53,263 nucleotides of DNA from Planctomycetota bacterium (GTDB lineage Bacteria; Planctomycetota; SZUA-567; JAFGGJ01): contig JAFGGJ010000029.1 in the NCBI GenBank assembly GCA_016930595.1, forward strand, positions 1-53,263, written 5' to 3'. The notes beneath the pieces were generated by a model. That model ran no database searches. It was not told the DNA's origin and saw only the letters and a list, made by a program, of their open reading frames with translations. The translations under genes and the position numbers were made by a program. Of the stretch, positions 42,648 to 51,647 are shown piece by piece; positions within the stretch are counted from its first letter, which is position 1, and each line of letters opens with the position of its first letter.

Positions 42648-44912
42648 ATGGCAGTGCAGCACCAGCCAGGAAGAATCGCTTTCATCGCCGACTACCTGCC
42701 CAGGCAGTGCGGTATCGCCACGTTCACGGCCGACCTGCTCGAGGCTGTCGCCAAGGAAGTCCCCAAGGCGGATATCTTCGCCGTCGCCATGAACGACGTC
42801 GCCGACGGCTACCGCTACCCCGAGAGAGTCAAGTTCGAAATACTCCAGAATGACCGCCCCGGCTACAGGAAGGCCGCAGACTTCCTCAACATCTCCCACG
42901 TGGACGTCGCTCTCATGCAGCACGAATACGGCATCTACGGCGGCGAAGCCGGCAGCCATATCCTCACCCTCCTGCGCGAACTCAGGATGCCCGTCATCAC
43001 CACCCTCCATACCGTTCTCCAGGCCCCCAACGATTCCCAGAAAGCCGTCCTCGAGGAAATCGCGGATATCTCGGCGAGACTCGTCGTCATGAGCTCCAGG
43101 GCGGTCGGCTTCCTCAAGAACGTCTACGGCGTCCCGCAGGAAAAAATCGAGCTCATCCACCACGGCGTCCCCGACGTACCCTTCGTGGATCCCAACTACT
43201 ACAAGGATCTCTTCGGCGTCGAAGGCCGCAGAATGATTCTCAACTTCGGCCTCCTCTCCCCAGGCAAGGGCGTCGAGTACATGATCCAGGCCATGCCGCG
43301 CATCGTTCGGAAATTCCCCGATACCGTTTTCATCGTCCTCGGCGCCACGCATCCCCATATCATTCGCACCAAGGGCGAAGAATATCGCCTCTTCCTCCAG
43401 CGCCTCGCCCGCGAACTGAACGTCGCCGATAACGTTGTTTTCCATAACAGGTTCGTCGAGACCGAAGAGCTCTGCGAATTCATCGGTGCCGCCGACGTCT
43501 ACGTCACCCCCTATCTCAACCCCGAGCAGATCACCTCCGGTACCCTCGCCTATGCCGTCGGCGCTGGCAAGGCCGTGGTCTCCACGCCCTACTGGTACGC
43601 GGAAGAACTCCTCGCCGACGGGCGCGGCGTCCTCGCACCCTTCAAGGATCCCGACGCCCTTGCCGACGGCATCGTCGGCCTCTTCTCCAACGAAGTCGAA
43701 CGCCACGCCATGCGTAAGCGCGCCTATACCTTCGGCCGCCAGATGATCTGGCGTGAAGTCGCCAGGCGCTATATCGAAGTCTTCTTCGACATCTACAAGT
43801 CCCTCTCGCAGAAACCCATGGGCCTTCCCATCGCCCGCAAGAAGGCCGATATCATGGAACTCCCGCCCCTCAAGCTCGACCACCTCAAGTGGCTCACAGA
43901 CGATACCGGCATGATCCAGCACGCCGTCTTCACCACGCCCAACTACCACGAAGGCTATTGCACCGACGACAACTCCAGGGCCGTCATGGTCGCTGTCACC
44001 GCCGCCGAAGAAACCGGCGAGGACGAAGTCCTCTACCCACTCGCCAACCGCTACATCGCTTTCCTCCAGTATGCCTTCAACCGGGAGATACGCAGGTTCA
44101 GGAACTTCCTCTCCTTCGACAGGAACTGGCTCGAGGAAGTCGGCTCCGAAGACGCCCACGGCAGGGCCCTCTGGGGCCTCGGCTCCACCGTCGCTCATTG
44201 CGAAATGGACGGCCTCCGCGGCCTCTCCGCCAACCTCTTCGAACTCGCTCTCCCCGCCGTCGAAGGTTTCACCAGCCCAAGGGCGTGGGCCTTCACACTC
44301 GTCGGGATCCATGAATTCCTCCGCAGGTTCGGCGGCGCCACCGAAGTGAGGCGTGTCCGTGAAATCCTCGCTGAAAAACTCTTCAGCCTCTGGCGCGATA
44401 ACTCCTCCCAGGACTGGCCGTGGTTCGAAGAAAACCTCGCCTACGCCAATGCCACGCTCCCCCACGCCATGATCCTCTCCGGCCAGTGGATGCGCCGCCC
44501 CGACATGTTCGACTGCGGCATCCGGTCCCTTTCATGGCTCTGCGGCGTCCAGACCCTCCAGGGTTATTTCGCTCCCGTCGGTTCCAACGGCTTCTACACC
44601 AGGGGCGGCGATATCGCTCGCTTCGACCAGCAGCCCGTCGAAGCCGCCTCGACCATCCGCGCATGCTTCGAAGCCTACCGCTCCACCGGTGACGAACGCT
44701 GGACCGTCGAGGCGCGCAGGGCCTTCGAATGGTTCCTCGGCGCCAATGTCCTCAACCAGCCCCTCTACGACCCCGCCACCGGCGGCTGCCGTGACGGCCT
44801 CCATCCCGACAGGGTCAATCAGAACGAAGGTGCCGAAGCCACCCTTTCTTGGCTCGTTTCGCTTCTTGAGATGCAGAGCGGCGCACGCGCACGCAAGGAG
44901 AGAACCGAATGA
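42648..44912 (+). CDS. GT4 glycosyltransferase fused to alpha/alpha-toroid domain
   Basis: A 754-residue fusion. Residues about 1-405 are a GT-B glycosyltransferase of family 4 (PRQCGIATFTADLLEAV near the start, FGLLSPGKGVEYMIQAMP, the donor-site NPEQITSGTLAYAVGAGKAV). Residues about 410-745 form an alpha/alpha-toroid domain of glycosidase type (TDDNSRAVMVA, GRALWGLGSTV, RGGDIARFDQQPVEA) with unknown activity. The next gene is a GH130 enzyme overlapping by ATGA. GT4-plus-GH130 pairs are known around beta-mannoside metabolism, so synthesis and turnover of a mannose polymer is a reasonable inference. AAAGGAG precedes the ATG. Confidence 0.88.
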   Translation: MAVQHQPGRIAFIADYLPRQCGIATFTADLLEAVAKEVPKADIFAVAMNDVADGYRYPERVKFEILQNDRPGYRKAADFLNISHVDVALMQHEYGIYGGEAGSHILTLLRELRMPVITTLHTVLQAPNDSQKAVLEEIADISARLVVMSSRAVGFLKNVYGVPQEKIELIHHGVPDVPFVDPNYYKDLFGVEGRRMILNFGLLSPGKGVEYMIQAMPRIVRKFPDTVFIVLGATHPHIIRTKGEEYRLFLQRLARELNVADNVVFHNRFVETEELCEFIGAADVYVTPYLNPEQITSGTLAYAVGAGKAVVSTPYWYAEELLADGRGVLAPFKDPDALADGIVGLFSNEVERHAMRKRAYTFGRQMIWREVARRYIEVFFDIYKSLSQKPMGLPIARKKADIMELPPLKLDHLKWLTDDTGMIQHAVFTTPNYHEGYCTDDNSRAVMVAVTAAEETGEDEVLYPLANRYIAFLQYAFNREIRRFRNFLSFDRNWLEEVGSEDAHGRALWGLGSTVAHCEMDGLRGLSANLFELALPAVEGFTSPRAWAFTLVGIHEFLRRFGGATEVRRVREILAEKLFSLWRDNSSQDWPWFEENLAYANATLPHAMILSGQWMRRPDMFDCGIRSLSWLCGVQTLQGYFAPVGSNGFYTRGGDIARFDQQPVEAASTIRACFEAYRSTGDERWTVEARRAFEWFLGANVLNQPLYDPATGGCRDGLHPDRVNQNEGAEATLSWLVSLLEMQSGARARKERTE

Positions 44913-45910
44913 CCAGGCGCAGGAATACCGCGCAGCGCCCCACGGACGCCTCTTCCGGCACCCTCCTCACACGCTATCCCGGCAACCCCGTCCTTACCGC
45001 GGCCGACTGGCCCTATCCCGTCAACTCCGTCTTCAACGCCGGCGCCGCCATGCTGCCCGACGGCACCACGCTCCTCCTCTGCCGCGTCGAAGACCGCCGC
45101 GGCATCTCCCATCTCACCGCCGCACGCTCCGCCGACGGCTTCAATAAATGGGTCATCGATCCCAAGCCGACTCTTGCGCCACATCGCGACTTCCCGGAAG
45201 AAATCTGGGGTATCGAAGACCCCCGCATCACCTGGGTTCCCGAAATGAAGAAATTCGCCGTCGCCTACACTTCCTTCGGGCGCGGCGGCCCCGGCGTCTC
45301 CCTCGCTCTCACCGAAGACTTCACCTCCTTCGATCGCCTCGGCGTCGTCATGCCCCCCGATGACAAGGACGCCACGCTGCTCCCGCGCAGGTTCGGCGAC
45401 TTCGGCACCTGGGTCATGGTCCACCGCCCCGCCGCCCCCATCGGCGCCCACATCTGGCTCTCCTATTCCCCCGACCTACGCCACTGGGGTTCCCACCGCA
45501 TCATGCTCATGGCGCGCAGAGGCGCCTGGTGGGATGCCAACAAGATCGGCATCTCGCCTCCCCTTATCGAAACCCCCGACGGCTGGCTCATGATCTACCA
45601 CGGCGTCCGCCGCACCGCCTCCGGCTCCATCTACCGCCAGGGCCTTGCCCTCTTTGATATCAAGGATCCCTCCAGGTGCCTCCTGCGCGGCGACGAATGG
45701 ATCCTCGGCCCCCGGGAAGATTACGAAACCAAGGGCGATGTCGCCGGCGCCGTCTTCGCCTGCGGCTACACGATTGCTCCCGACGGCGACACCCTCCGCC
45801 TCTATTACAGCGGCGCCGACACCTGCATGGCCGTCGCCACCGGCAGCATCAGCCGCATGCTCGCCTGGCTCGAAACCAACGGCCGTCCGCCGGTGGATAC
45901 CGATATCTGA
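44909..45910 (+). CDS. GH130 beta-mannoside phosphorylase/hydrolase
   Basis: A 333-residue five-bladed beta-propeller enzyme of family GH130, whose members phosphorolyse or hydrolyse beta-1,2- or beta-1,4-mannosides. The catalytic Asp is expected at Asp104 in WGIEDPRITW; LLLCRVEDRRGISHL, YHGVRR and YYSGADTCMAVAT are typical. Whether it is a phosphorylase or a hydrolase depends on phosphate-binding residues I cannot settle by eye. The ATG overlaps the upstream TGA as ATGA, so it is coupled to the GT4 gene. There is no signal peptide, so the enzyme is cytoplasmic. Confidence 0.92.
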   Translation: MTRRRNTAQRPTDASSGTLLTRYPGNPVLTAADWPYPVNSVFNAGAAMLPDGTTLLLCRVEDRRGISHLTAARSADGFNKWVIDPKPTLAPHRDFPEEIWGIEDPRITWVPEMKKFAVAYTSFGRGGPGVSLALTEDFTSFDRLGVVMPPDDKDATLLPRRFGDFGTWVMVHRPAAPIGAHIWLSYSPDLRHWGSHRIMLMARRGAWWDANKIGISPPLIETPDGWLMIYHGVRRTASGSIYRQGLALFDIKDPSRCLLRGDEWILGPREDYETKGDVAGAVFACGYTIAPDGDTLRLYYSGADTCMAVATGSISRMLAWLETNGRPPVDTDI

Positions 45911-45958
45911 ACTTCCCTCGCTCCGCCGCCCATACTGGCGCTATCCCTCCCTGCCGGC

Positions 45959-45964
45959 TATAAT
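45959..45964 (+). promoter_or_regulatory. TATAAT seven bases before the CvpA start
   Basis: A perfect TATAAT followed by CCTCTTC and then the ATG at 45972. Transcription starting about seven bases downstream would begin at the start codon. The -35 is weak and no ribosome-binding site is present. Confidence 0.4.
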
Positions 45965-45971
45965 CCTCTTC

Positions 45972-46556
45972 ATGGTTGTGGATATCCTTATCGTCGTTGT
46001 CATGGTTGCCTCCACGGCCGTCGGTGCGGTCACGGGCTTCGTCTGGCAGGTTACCGGCCTTGTGGCTCTTATTGTGGGGACCTTCTCGGCCTGGGTCCTC
46101 AGCGGTGTTCTCGGCGCTCCCCTCGGCCGCTTCCTCGACCTCGGTGAAGGCGGCGGCCAGGCGCTCGCCTTCTTTCTCGTCTTCGGTTTCGTCAGCCTCG
46201 GCCTCAGGGTCGTTGCCAGCGTTGCCAAGGTCCGGGTTGACAAGTACCGCCTCGAACGCCACAACCGCCTCTGGGGCGGTGTGGCCGGGGCCGCCAAGGG
46301 ATTGTTAATATCCATGGTGGTTGTTTCGGTCCTCGGCGTCATGGGACAGGGAGGCGACTTCGTGGGCAGGTCTTTTCTCGGCAGGAACTTGGCCGCCGTC
46401 GGCACGCTCCTCCTGCCGCCCGGTGCAAGAACCGCCTTCGAACGCATGCTCGACAGGGTCGAAAACCGCATCCTGCCCCAACGGGAACCGCATGCCCCGG
46501 GCTCCCCGGTCTCCGTCCCTCCGGACGCCCCGCCTGAAAGCGGGGCCCCTCGATGA
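45972..46556 (+). CDS. CvpA-like membrane protein
   Basis: A 194-residue inner-membrane protein with four hydrophobic segments in the first about 135 residues, matching the CvpA family (VVDILIVVVMVASTAVGAVT, ALAFFLVFGFVSLGLRVV, GGVAGAAKGLLISMVVVSVL). CvpA proteins affect envelope resilience and colicin V export. The C-terminal about 45 residues are a Pro-rich soluble tail. The start has no ribosome-binding site and a TATAAT lies seven bases upstream, so it may be leaderless. It overlaps the next gene by 4 bases. Confidence 0.8.
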   Translation: MVVDILIVVVMVASTAVGAVTGFVWQVTGLVALIVGTFSAWVLSGVLGAPLGRFLDLGEGGGQALAFFLVFGFVSLGLRVVASVAKVRVDKYRLERHNRLWGGVAGAAKGLLISMVVVSVLGVMGQGGDFVGRSFLGRNLAAVGTLLLPPGARTAFERMLDRVENRILPQREPHAPGSPVSVPPDAPPESGAPR

Positions 46557-48055
46557 TGTCGCGCTTCCTCCTCGCCTGCACCGCTTTCCTTGTCCCGGCG
46601 TTTTCCGCTTCCGCGGTCGATAACGAACAGATCGGCCTCATCGCTCCCGTCGGTCCGCTCCCAGGCGTTCCGCCCAGGCTCGTCCATTCCCTCACCATGT
46701 CCGGCGGCAAGGACCTCCAGCAGAACCTCGTCATCGACCACGAATGGAAATCACGCGACGCCGTCAGGATCACGGGCGACGGCTCCATCCTCCGCAACTG
46801 CGAAATCCGCAACGGCCTGAACGACGGCATCGAAGTCTACGCCGCAGACGTCCTCATCGAAAGCTGCCGCATTCACCACTTCCTCAACGGCACCTTCAAG
46901 AACCAGTCCGACGCACACGGCATCACCGGCCGCCCCACCCGCCTTACCGTCAGGAATTGCGAAATCTTCTACGTCTCCGGCGACTGCCTCCAGTTCGACC
47001 CCGACCGCAAGACCTGGACCGGCGTTACCATCGAAAACTGCGAGCTCTGGACCGGCCCCCTTCCCGAGAACGCCGCAACCTTCAGGAAGGGCGAAGTCCC
47101 CGGCGAAAACGCCTTCGATTCCAAGACCGTCAAGTCCGGCCCGCGCCCCTCCGTCGTCATCCGCAACTGCGTCATCCACGGCTGGGGCTACGGCCAGATC
47201 GACAACGGTGCCGGCCTCAACCTCAAGGAAAACGTCGACGTTACCGTCGAAAACTGCGTCTTCTTCGATAACGACATCTGCATCCGGGCGCGCGGTCGAG
47301 GCGACACGGCCGACGTCGGCTCGCGCTCCACCGTCACCGATTGCTTCTTCTACGACTCCGGCACGGGCGTACGCGCCGAAGACGCTCCCAGCCTTCTCGA
47401 TATCATCGCCCCGGGCTGGGGCAAAGGCCTCAAGCAGCAGTACTTCGCCACCGACGACAAGAAAGGCGCCATGAAAGTCGTTGGCGGCCGCAGCATCGGC
47501 CCCATGCCCCTTCTCCCCGACGGAAAGCCCGCCTTCGGCTGGGCTCTCAAGTCTTACAGGGCGAAACTCTCCGCCGGTTCCGCTTCCGCCGGTCCCGCCA
47601 CCGTTGATCTCACCCCGAAACAGGAAGCCCCTCCGCCCGCTTTCCCCGAAATCGAACGCGCTCTCTCCTCCAATCGCTTCGACGACGCTCTCGCTTTCAT
47701 CGCCGGGGAATCCCCGGAATCCGATCCGGCGAAACAGGCCCTCGCCGCTCTCTCTGAACGCGCACGGCGCGGCAGCTCCATCCTCGCCGCCGTCGTCGCC
47801 GCTCCGGACAGGATCAAGGGGCAGAAAGTCGCCGTTTCCTTCGCCGGCAGCCGCACCAAGGCCGCCGTCAAGACCGCCGGCGCCGCGGGCCTCACCGTCG
47901 AACTCATGGACACCCCGCTCCTCGTCCCTTACTCCGACCTCGCCCCTTACACCGTCTATCTTCTCGGCAAAGCCGCCCTCGACGATACCCCCGAAAACCT
48001 CGCCCTCCTCGAACGCTTCCTTTCCGACATCGGCAAGTCCGACGCCCCAAGATAA
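46553..48055 (+). CDS. Exported right-handed beta-helix protein
   Basis: A 500-residue exported protein. A signal peptide (about 1-22, LLACTAFLVPAFSASA) is followed by a right-handed parallel beta-helix (about 45-290) with repeated asparagine/cysteine turns such as RNCEIRNG, ESCRIHHF, RNCEIFYV, ENCELWTG, RNCVIHGW and ENCVFFDN. The C-terminal 150 residues contain a helical region (ERALSSNRFDDALAFIAG). Such folds are common in polysaccharide lyases and epimerases, but no catalytic residues can be assigned. Next to GT4/GH130 it may act on a surface glycan; that is inference. Confidence 0.8.
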   Translation: MMSRFLLACTAFLVPAFSASAVDNEQIGLIAPVGPLPGVPPRLVHSLTMSGGKDLQQNLVIDHEWKSRDAVRITGDGSILRNCEIRNGLNDGIEVYAADVLIESCRIHHFLNGTFKNQSDAHGITGRPTRLTVRNCEIFYVSGDCLQFDPDRKTWTGVTIENCELWTGPLPENAATFRKGEVPGENAFDSKTVKSGPRPSVVIRNCVIHGWGYGQIDNGAGLNLKENVDVTVENCVFFDNDICIRARGRGDTADVGSRSTVTDCFFYDSGTGVRAEDAPSLLDIIAPGWGKGLKQQYFATDDKKGAMKVVGGRSIGPMPLLPDGKPAFGWALKSYRAKLSAGSASAGPATVDLTPKQEAPPPAFPEIERALSSNRFDDALAFIAGESPESDPAKQALAALSERARRGSSILAAVVAAPDRIKGQKVAVSFAGSRTKAAVKTAGAAGLTVELMDTPLLVPYSDLAPYTVYLLGKAALDDTPENLALLERFLSDIGKSDAPR

Positions 48056-48065
48056 CGCAGCAGCG

Positions 48066-49235
48066 CTACGCTTTGGCTTTTTCGATCTGTTCAAACAACT
48101 CTTTCAGTGTTGTTTCACTCAGCCACTTGCCCGTGCAAAAACCATTTGGCTCCTTCAGGCATTCCTTCACTCTTTCTGAACCGTGGTTGTTCGCGTAAAG
48201 TCCAATTAGTTTGTTTTTATTGTCCCGGTGCTTCCACGCCCACAACTGTCCGTATACGTCGTAGTCTCCGAGGCTGGTGCCGGACATCACGAGCACGTCG
48301 TGTTCCATCAGCAGCCGGTGGAACCAGCACCACATGTCTGCAAACACGTAGGGGGAACCGCTGCTTTTATCGTCTGACTTATTCCCTGTTCCTGTCATCA
48401 CTTCGGGATATTGGGGCAACTGCTTGGGGTCTTGCACAATCCCAACAGGTTTCGCCGTATAGTTGTTTGGGGTGTCGAGCGAAGCCCAGTTGATCGAACC
48501 GTGGAGTTTGAAGAGCCTGACCTTGGCGCACGTTTCCTCAAAGAGCTTCGGGTTGTAAGGACGGAACTTGCAATCCCGGCCATGATATGAACCGTTTGTG
48601 GGGGTGTTGTCAAACCCGTCACAGATGTCGTTGCCGGGCAAGTTCTCAATCAGGAGGTCGTGGTTCAACGTGCAGATGTCAAGCCGCTCGACTTTGTTCG
48701 ACTTCGCCAGTTCCAGTACAAGGTTCAACCCTTCGGGCGACACCCCTCCTGTGGGAGCCAGTGTCTGTTTTACTCTCGCTTGAATGTATGGCAACACACG
48801 CCCTGTCAGAGTAGCCGGGGTGGAATCAGGATCTTCGTCGCCACTGCTCGGTGACATCAAATCTGAGCACCAGATCTTCACCTGCTCAATGAACGGCCAT
48901 GTGCCGGGGTTCTGCCCGTACTTGTCTCCGTTGTAGAAAACCTGGTGCGCCATGTAATACAGGTCTTCGTAGTTGACCGGTCTCCGATAATTTTCGTTAA
49001 GCTGACTCTGTTGAAACGCTTCGAAATACGTCTTGAGCCGTTTCAACAACTCACGTACGTCATTATCGCTTATGTCTAGTATTGCTCCGCTGTCCTCGAG
49101 GACCTTCTTTGTGATTATACATGTGAGGTCTGGATTGCTGTTGTCATCCTGTGGAAACTTGGCCTTGTACGACGCGCCCGAACACCCCGTCCCCAGCAGC
49201 ATCATGATCTTTTGTCTGCCTCGTCCGCCTGCCAT
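48066..49235 (-). CDS. SIR2-like domain protein, candidate defence NADase
   Basis: A 389-residue protein with a SIR2-like NAD-binding fold: LLGTGCSG (residues 13-20), TLNHDLLIE (189-197, in the place of the usual T-N-x-D motif), KLHGSINW (243-250) and SGTSLGDYDVYG (318-329). Stand-alone proteins of this kind often work as NAD-depleting effectors in phage defence. Its composition differs from neighbours: sampled lines have 29 and 25 G+C of 60, against 45 of 60 in the adjacent kbl. This suggests recent transfer. No partner gene or mobile element is adjacent. Confidence 0.8.
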   Translation of the reverse strand: MAGGRGRQKIMMLLGTGCSGASYKAKFPQDDNSNPDLTCIITKKVLEDSGAILDISDNDVRELLKRLKTYFEAFQQSQLNENYRRPVNYEDLYYMAHQVFYNGDKYGQNPGTWPFIEQVKIWCSDLMSPSSGDEDPDSTPATLTGRVLPYIQARVKQTLAPTGGVSPEGLNLVLELAKSNKVERLDICTLNHDLLIENLPGNDICDGFDNTPTNGSYHGRDCKFRPYNPKLFEETCAKVRLFKLHGSINWASLDTPNNYTAKPVGIVQDPKQLPQYPEVMTGTGNKSDDKSSGSPYVFADMWCWFHRLLMEHDVLVMSGTSLGDYDVYGQLWAWKHRDNKNKLIGLYANNHGSERVKECLKEPNGFCTGKWLSETTLKELFEQIEKAKA

Positions 49236-49271
49236 GTTTCGCCCCGCCTTCCATTGTCACATGCGTTTCCG

Positions 49272-50459
49272 CTACACCACCCCCATCTCCCGCCCCACCT
49301 CGGCGAACGCCCCCACCGCCGTTTTTATGTCGTCTTCGCTGAGTGCCGCAGATACCTGCACCCTTATCCTCGCCGTCCCTTCCGGCACCACCGGGTACGA
49401 AAAACCTATGACATAAACACCCTTCTCCAGCAGCCTCTCGGCCATGTCCACGGCCGTTTTCGCCTCGCCCAGCATCACGGGGATTATCGCATGATCGCCC
49501 TCCGGTATCCTGAACCCGGCCTCGCGCATCCCTCCGCGCATCAGTTCCGTGTTCCGCCGCAGCCTGTCCAGCAGTCCCGTGTCGCTTTCCAGCATTTCCA
49601 GCGCCCTTATCGCCGCGGCCGCCACCGCGGGCGACACCGTGTTCGAAAACAGGTACGGCCGCGACCTCTGCCTCAGCATCTCCACTATCTCTTTCCTCCC
49701 GCTGGTGAACCCGCCCGACGCCCCCCCCAGCGCCTTGCCGAACGTCCCCGTTATGATGTCCACCCGCCCCATCACTCCGTTGTATTCCGGCGACCCCCGC
49801 CCGGTGTTCCCTGTGACGCCGACGGCGTGCGAATCGTCCACCATTACGAGAGCATCGTGTTTCTCGGCAAGGTCGCAGATATCGCGGAGGTTCGCCACCG
49901 TCCCGTCCATCGAAAACACCCCGTCCGTCGCCACCAGCCTGCGGCGCGCCCCGCCGGCTTCTTTCAGCTTCGCCTCCAGGTCCCCCATGTCGTTCGTCTC
50001 GTACCTCAGCCTCTTCGCCTTGCACAGTCTTATCCCGTCGATGATGCTCGCGTGGTTCAACCGGTCGCTTATCACGGCGTCTTCCGGCTCCAGCAGCGTC
50101 TCGAAAAGGCCTCCGTTGGCGTCGAAGCACGATGAATACAGTATCGTGTCCTCCGTCCCCAGGAACCCCGATACCTTCGCTTCCAGCCTCTTGTGCAGCT
50201 CCTGTGTCCCGCAGATGAACCGCACCGACGACAGCCCGAACCCCCACTTCTTCAGCGCTTCGGACGCGGCGGCGATTATTTCCGGGTCGTTCGCCAGTCC
50301 CAGGTAGTTGTTCGAACACAGGTTCAGCACGCGCCTGCCGCCGGAAAGCTCCACCCATGCCCCCTGCGGCCCCGCCAGCACCCTCTCCTCCTTGTACGTC
50401 CCCGCCGCCCTTATCCCGGCCAGCTTCGCCTTCAGTTCCTCCCTCATGTCCTCCCGCAT
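49272..50459 (-). CDS. kbl: Glycine C-acetyltransferase (2-amino-3-ketobutyrate CoA ligase)
   Basis: A 395-residue PLP enzyme that splits 2-amino-3-ketobutyrate with CoA into glycine and acetyl-CoA, the second step of threonine breakdown. Family motifs include [43 protein letters not shown] and the PLP-lysine stretch [13 protein letters not shown]. The length is normal. It starts 25 bases after the stop of tdh, which supplies its substrate, so the two form an operon. Confidence 0.96.
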   Translation of the reverse strand: MREDMREELKAKLAGIRAAGTYKEERVLAGPQGAWVELSGGRRVLNLCSNNYLGLANDPEIIAAASEALKKWGFGLSSVRFICGTQELHKRLEAKVSGFLGTEDTILYSSCFDANGGLFETLLEPEDAVISDRLNHASIIDGIRLCKAKRLRYETNDMGDLEAKLKEAGGARRRLVATDGVFSMDGTVANLRDICDLAEKHDALVMVDDSHAVGVTGNTGRGSPEYNGVMGRVDIITGTFGKALGGASGGFTSGRKEIVEMLRQRSRPYLFSNTVSPAVAAAAIRALEMLESDTGLLDRLRRNTELMRGGMREAGFRIPEGDHAIIPVMLGEAKTAVDMAERLLEKGVYVIGFSYPVVPEGTARIRVQVSAALSEDDIKTAVGAFAEVGREMGVV

Positions 50460-50484
50460 CCGGCGGCCTCCTCCCGAACGTCCG

Positions 50485-51519
50485 TCACAGCCATTCCAGC
50501 AGCACCTTCCCGCAGTGTCCCGTCCGCATCACCCCGAACGCCTCCGCGTAGTCCTCCGCCCTGAACCTGTGCGTCAGTATCGGGCTCACGTCCAGCCCGC
50601 TCATCAGCATCGACGTCATCTTGTACCACGTCTCGAACATCTCCCGCCCGTATATCCCGCGGATGTTCAGCGAATGGAATATCACCGTGTCCCAGTCTAT
50701 CCCCATGTCTTTCGGCAGTATCCCCAGCTGCGCTATCCGGCCCCCCGTGCACATGTTCGCCAGCATCCCCCTGAACGCGTCCGGATGCCCCGACATCTCC
50801 ATCCCCACGTCGAAACCTTCCTTCATCTCCAGTTCCGCCTGGGCGTCTTCTATCCTGTCCTTCGTCACGTCCACCGCCAGCGTCACCCCCATCTTGCGCG
50901 CCAGCGTCAGGCGGTAGTGGTTCACGTCCGTTATCACCACGTACCTCGCTCCCACGTGCCGCGCTATCGCCGCCGCCATTATCCCTATGGGCCCGGCCCC
51001 GGTTATCAGCACGTCTTCTCCCACAAGGTCGTACGTCAGCGCCGTGTGCGTCGCGTTCCCCAGCGGGTCGAAGTACGCCAGCGTCTCCATCGGTATCGAC
51101 GGGTGCGCCTTCCACACGTTCGTCGCCGGCATGCACAGGTATTCCGCCATCGCTCCGTCACGGTTCACGCCTATCCCTATCGTGTTCCTGCACAGGTGCC
51201 TTCTCCCTGCCAGGCAGTTGCGGCACGACCCGCACACGATGTGCCCTTCCCCGCTTACTATGTCCCCTTCCTCGAACCCCTTGACCGCGCTTCCCAGCGC
51301 CGCCACTTTCCCGGAAAACTCGTGCCCCACCACCATCGGCGGCTTTATAGTCCTCTGTGCCCACTCGTCCCAGTTGTAGATGTGCAGGTCCGTCCCGCAG
51401 ACGGCGTTCTTGTGTATCCGGATCAGCACGTCCGTCGGCCCGGGTTCCGGCACGGGCACTTCCTGCATTTCCACGCCTTCCCCCGCTTTCGCCTTCACCA
51501 GCGCCCGCATCGTCTTCAT
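50485..51519 (-). CDS. tdh: L-threonine 3-dehydrogenase
   Basis: A 344-residue zinc- and NAD-dependent alcohol-dehydrogenase-family enzyme oxidising threonine to 2-amino-3-ketobutyrate. The catalytic zinc site is seen in [11 protein letters not shown] and GHEFSGKV; the structural zinc site has [15 protein letters not shown]; the NAD motif is [14 protein letters not shown]. The ATG at 51519 has GGGAG five bases upstream. It is the first gene of the tdh-kbl operon and is divergent from the GH172 gene. Confidence 0.96.
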   Translation of the reverse strand: MKTMRALVKAKAGEGVEMQEVPVPEPGPTDVLIRIHKNAVCGTDLHIYNWDEWAQRTIKPPMVVGHEFSGKVAALGSAVKGFEEGDIVSGEGHIVCGSCRNCLAGRRHLCRNTIGIGVNRDGAMAEYLCMPATNVWKAHPSIPMETLAYFDPLGNATHTALTYDLVGEDVLITGAGPIGIMAAAIARHVGARYVVITDVNHYRLTLARKMGVTLAVDVTKDRIEDAQAELEMKEGFDVGMEMSGHPDAFRGMLANMCTGGRIAQLGILPKDMGIDWDTVIFHSLNIRGIYGREMFETWYKMTSMLMSGLDVSPILTHRFRAEDYAEAFGVMRTGHCGKVLLEWL

Positions 51520-51546
51520 GTCCGCTCCCGTTCCGTTGTGCTTTCT

Positions 51547-51574
51547 ACTATCCCTGCCGGCGTCGTTCCCGCAA
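51547..51574 (-). promoter_or_regulatory. Promoter of tdh-kbl
   Basis: On the minus strand, TTGCGG (51574-51569), a 16-base spacer and GATAGT (51552-51547), 28 bases before the tdh ATG. Confidence 0.45.
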
Positions 51575-51593
51575 GCGAATTCCATCCGTATGC

Positions 51594-51621
51594 TTGAGAC
51601 CCGGCGGTCTCGCGGTAACAT
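51594..51621 (+). promoter_or_regulatory. Promoter of GH172 gene
   Basis: TTGAGA (51594-51599), a 16-base spacer and TAACAT (51616-51621), 26 bases before the ATG. It is divergent from the tdh promoter. Confidence 0.45.
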
Positions 51622-51647
51622 GCTTCCGGTTGGAAAGGAGCAGTCTC

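Noticed and set aside
42627..44465. 612-codon minus-strand frame antisense to the GT4 gene
   Set aside because: It is a shadow created by strong codon bias; it is acidic, featureless and lies opposite a clear glycosyltransferase.
46751..48094. 447-codon minus-strand frame antisense to the beta-helix gene
   Set aside because: Same type of shadow; Gly/Glu/Asp-rich with no motif, opposite a clear exported beta-helix protein.
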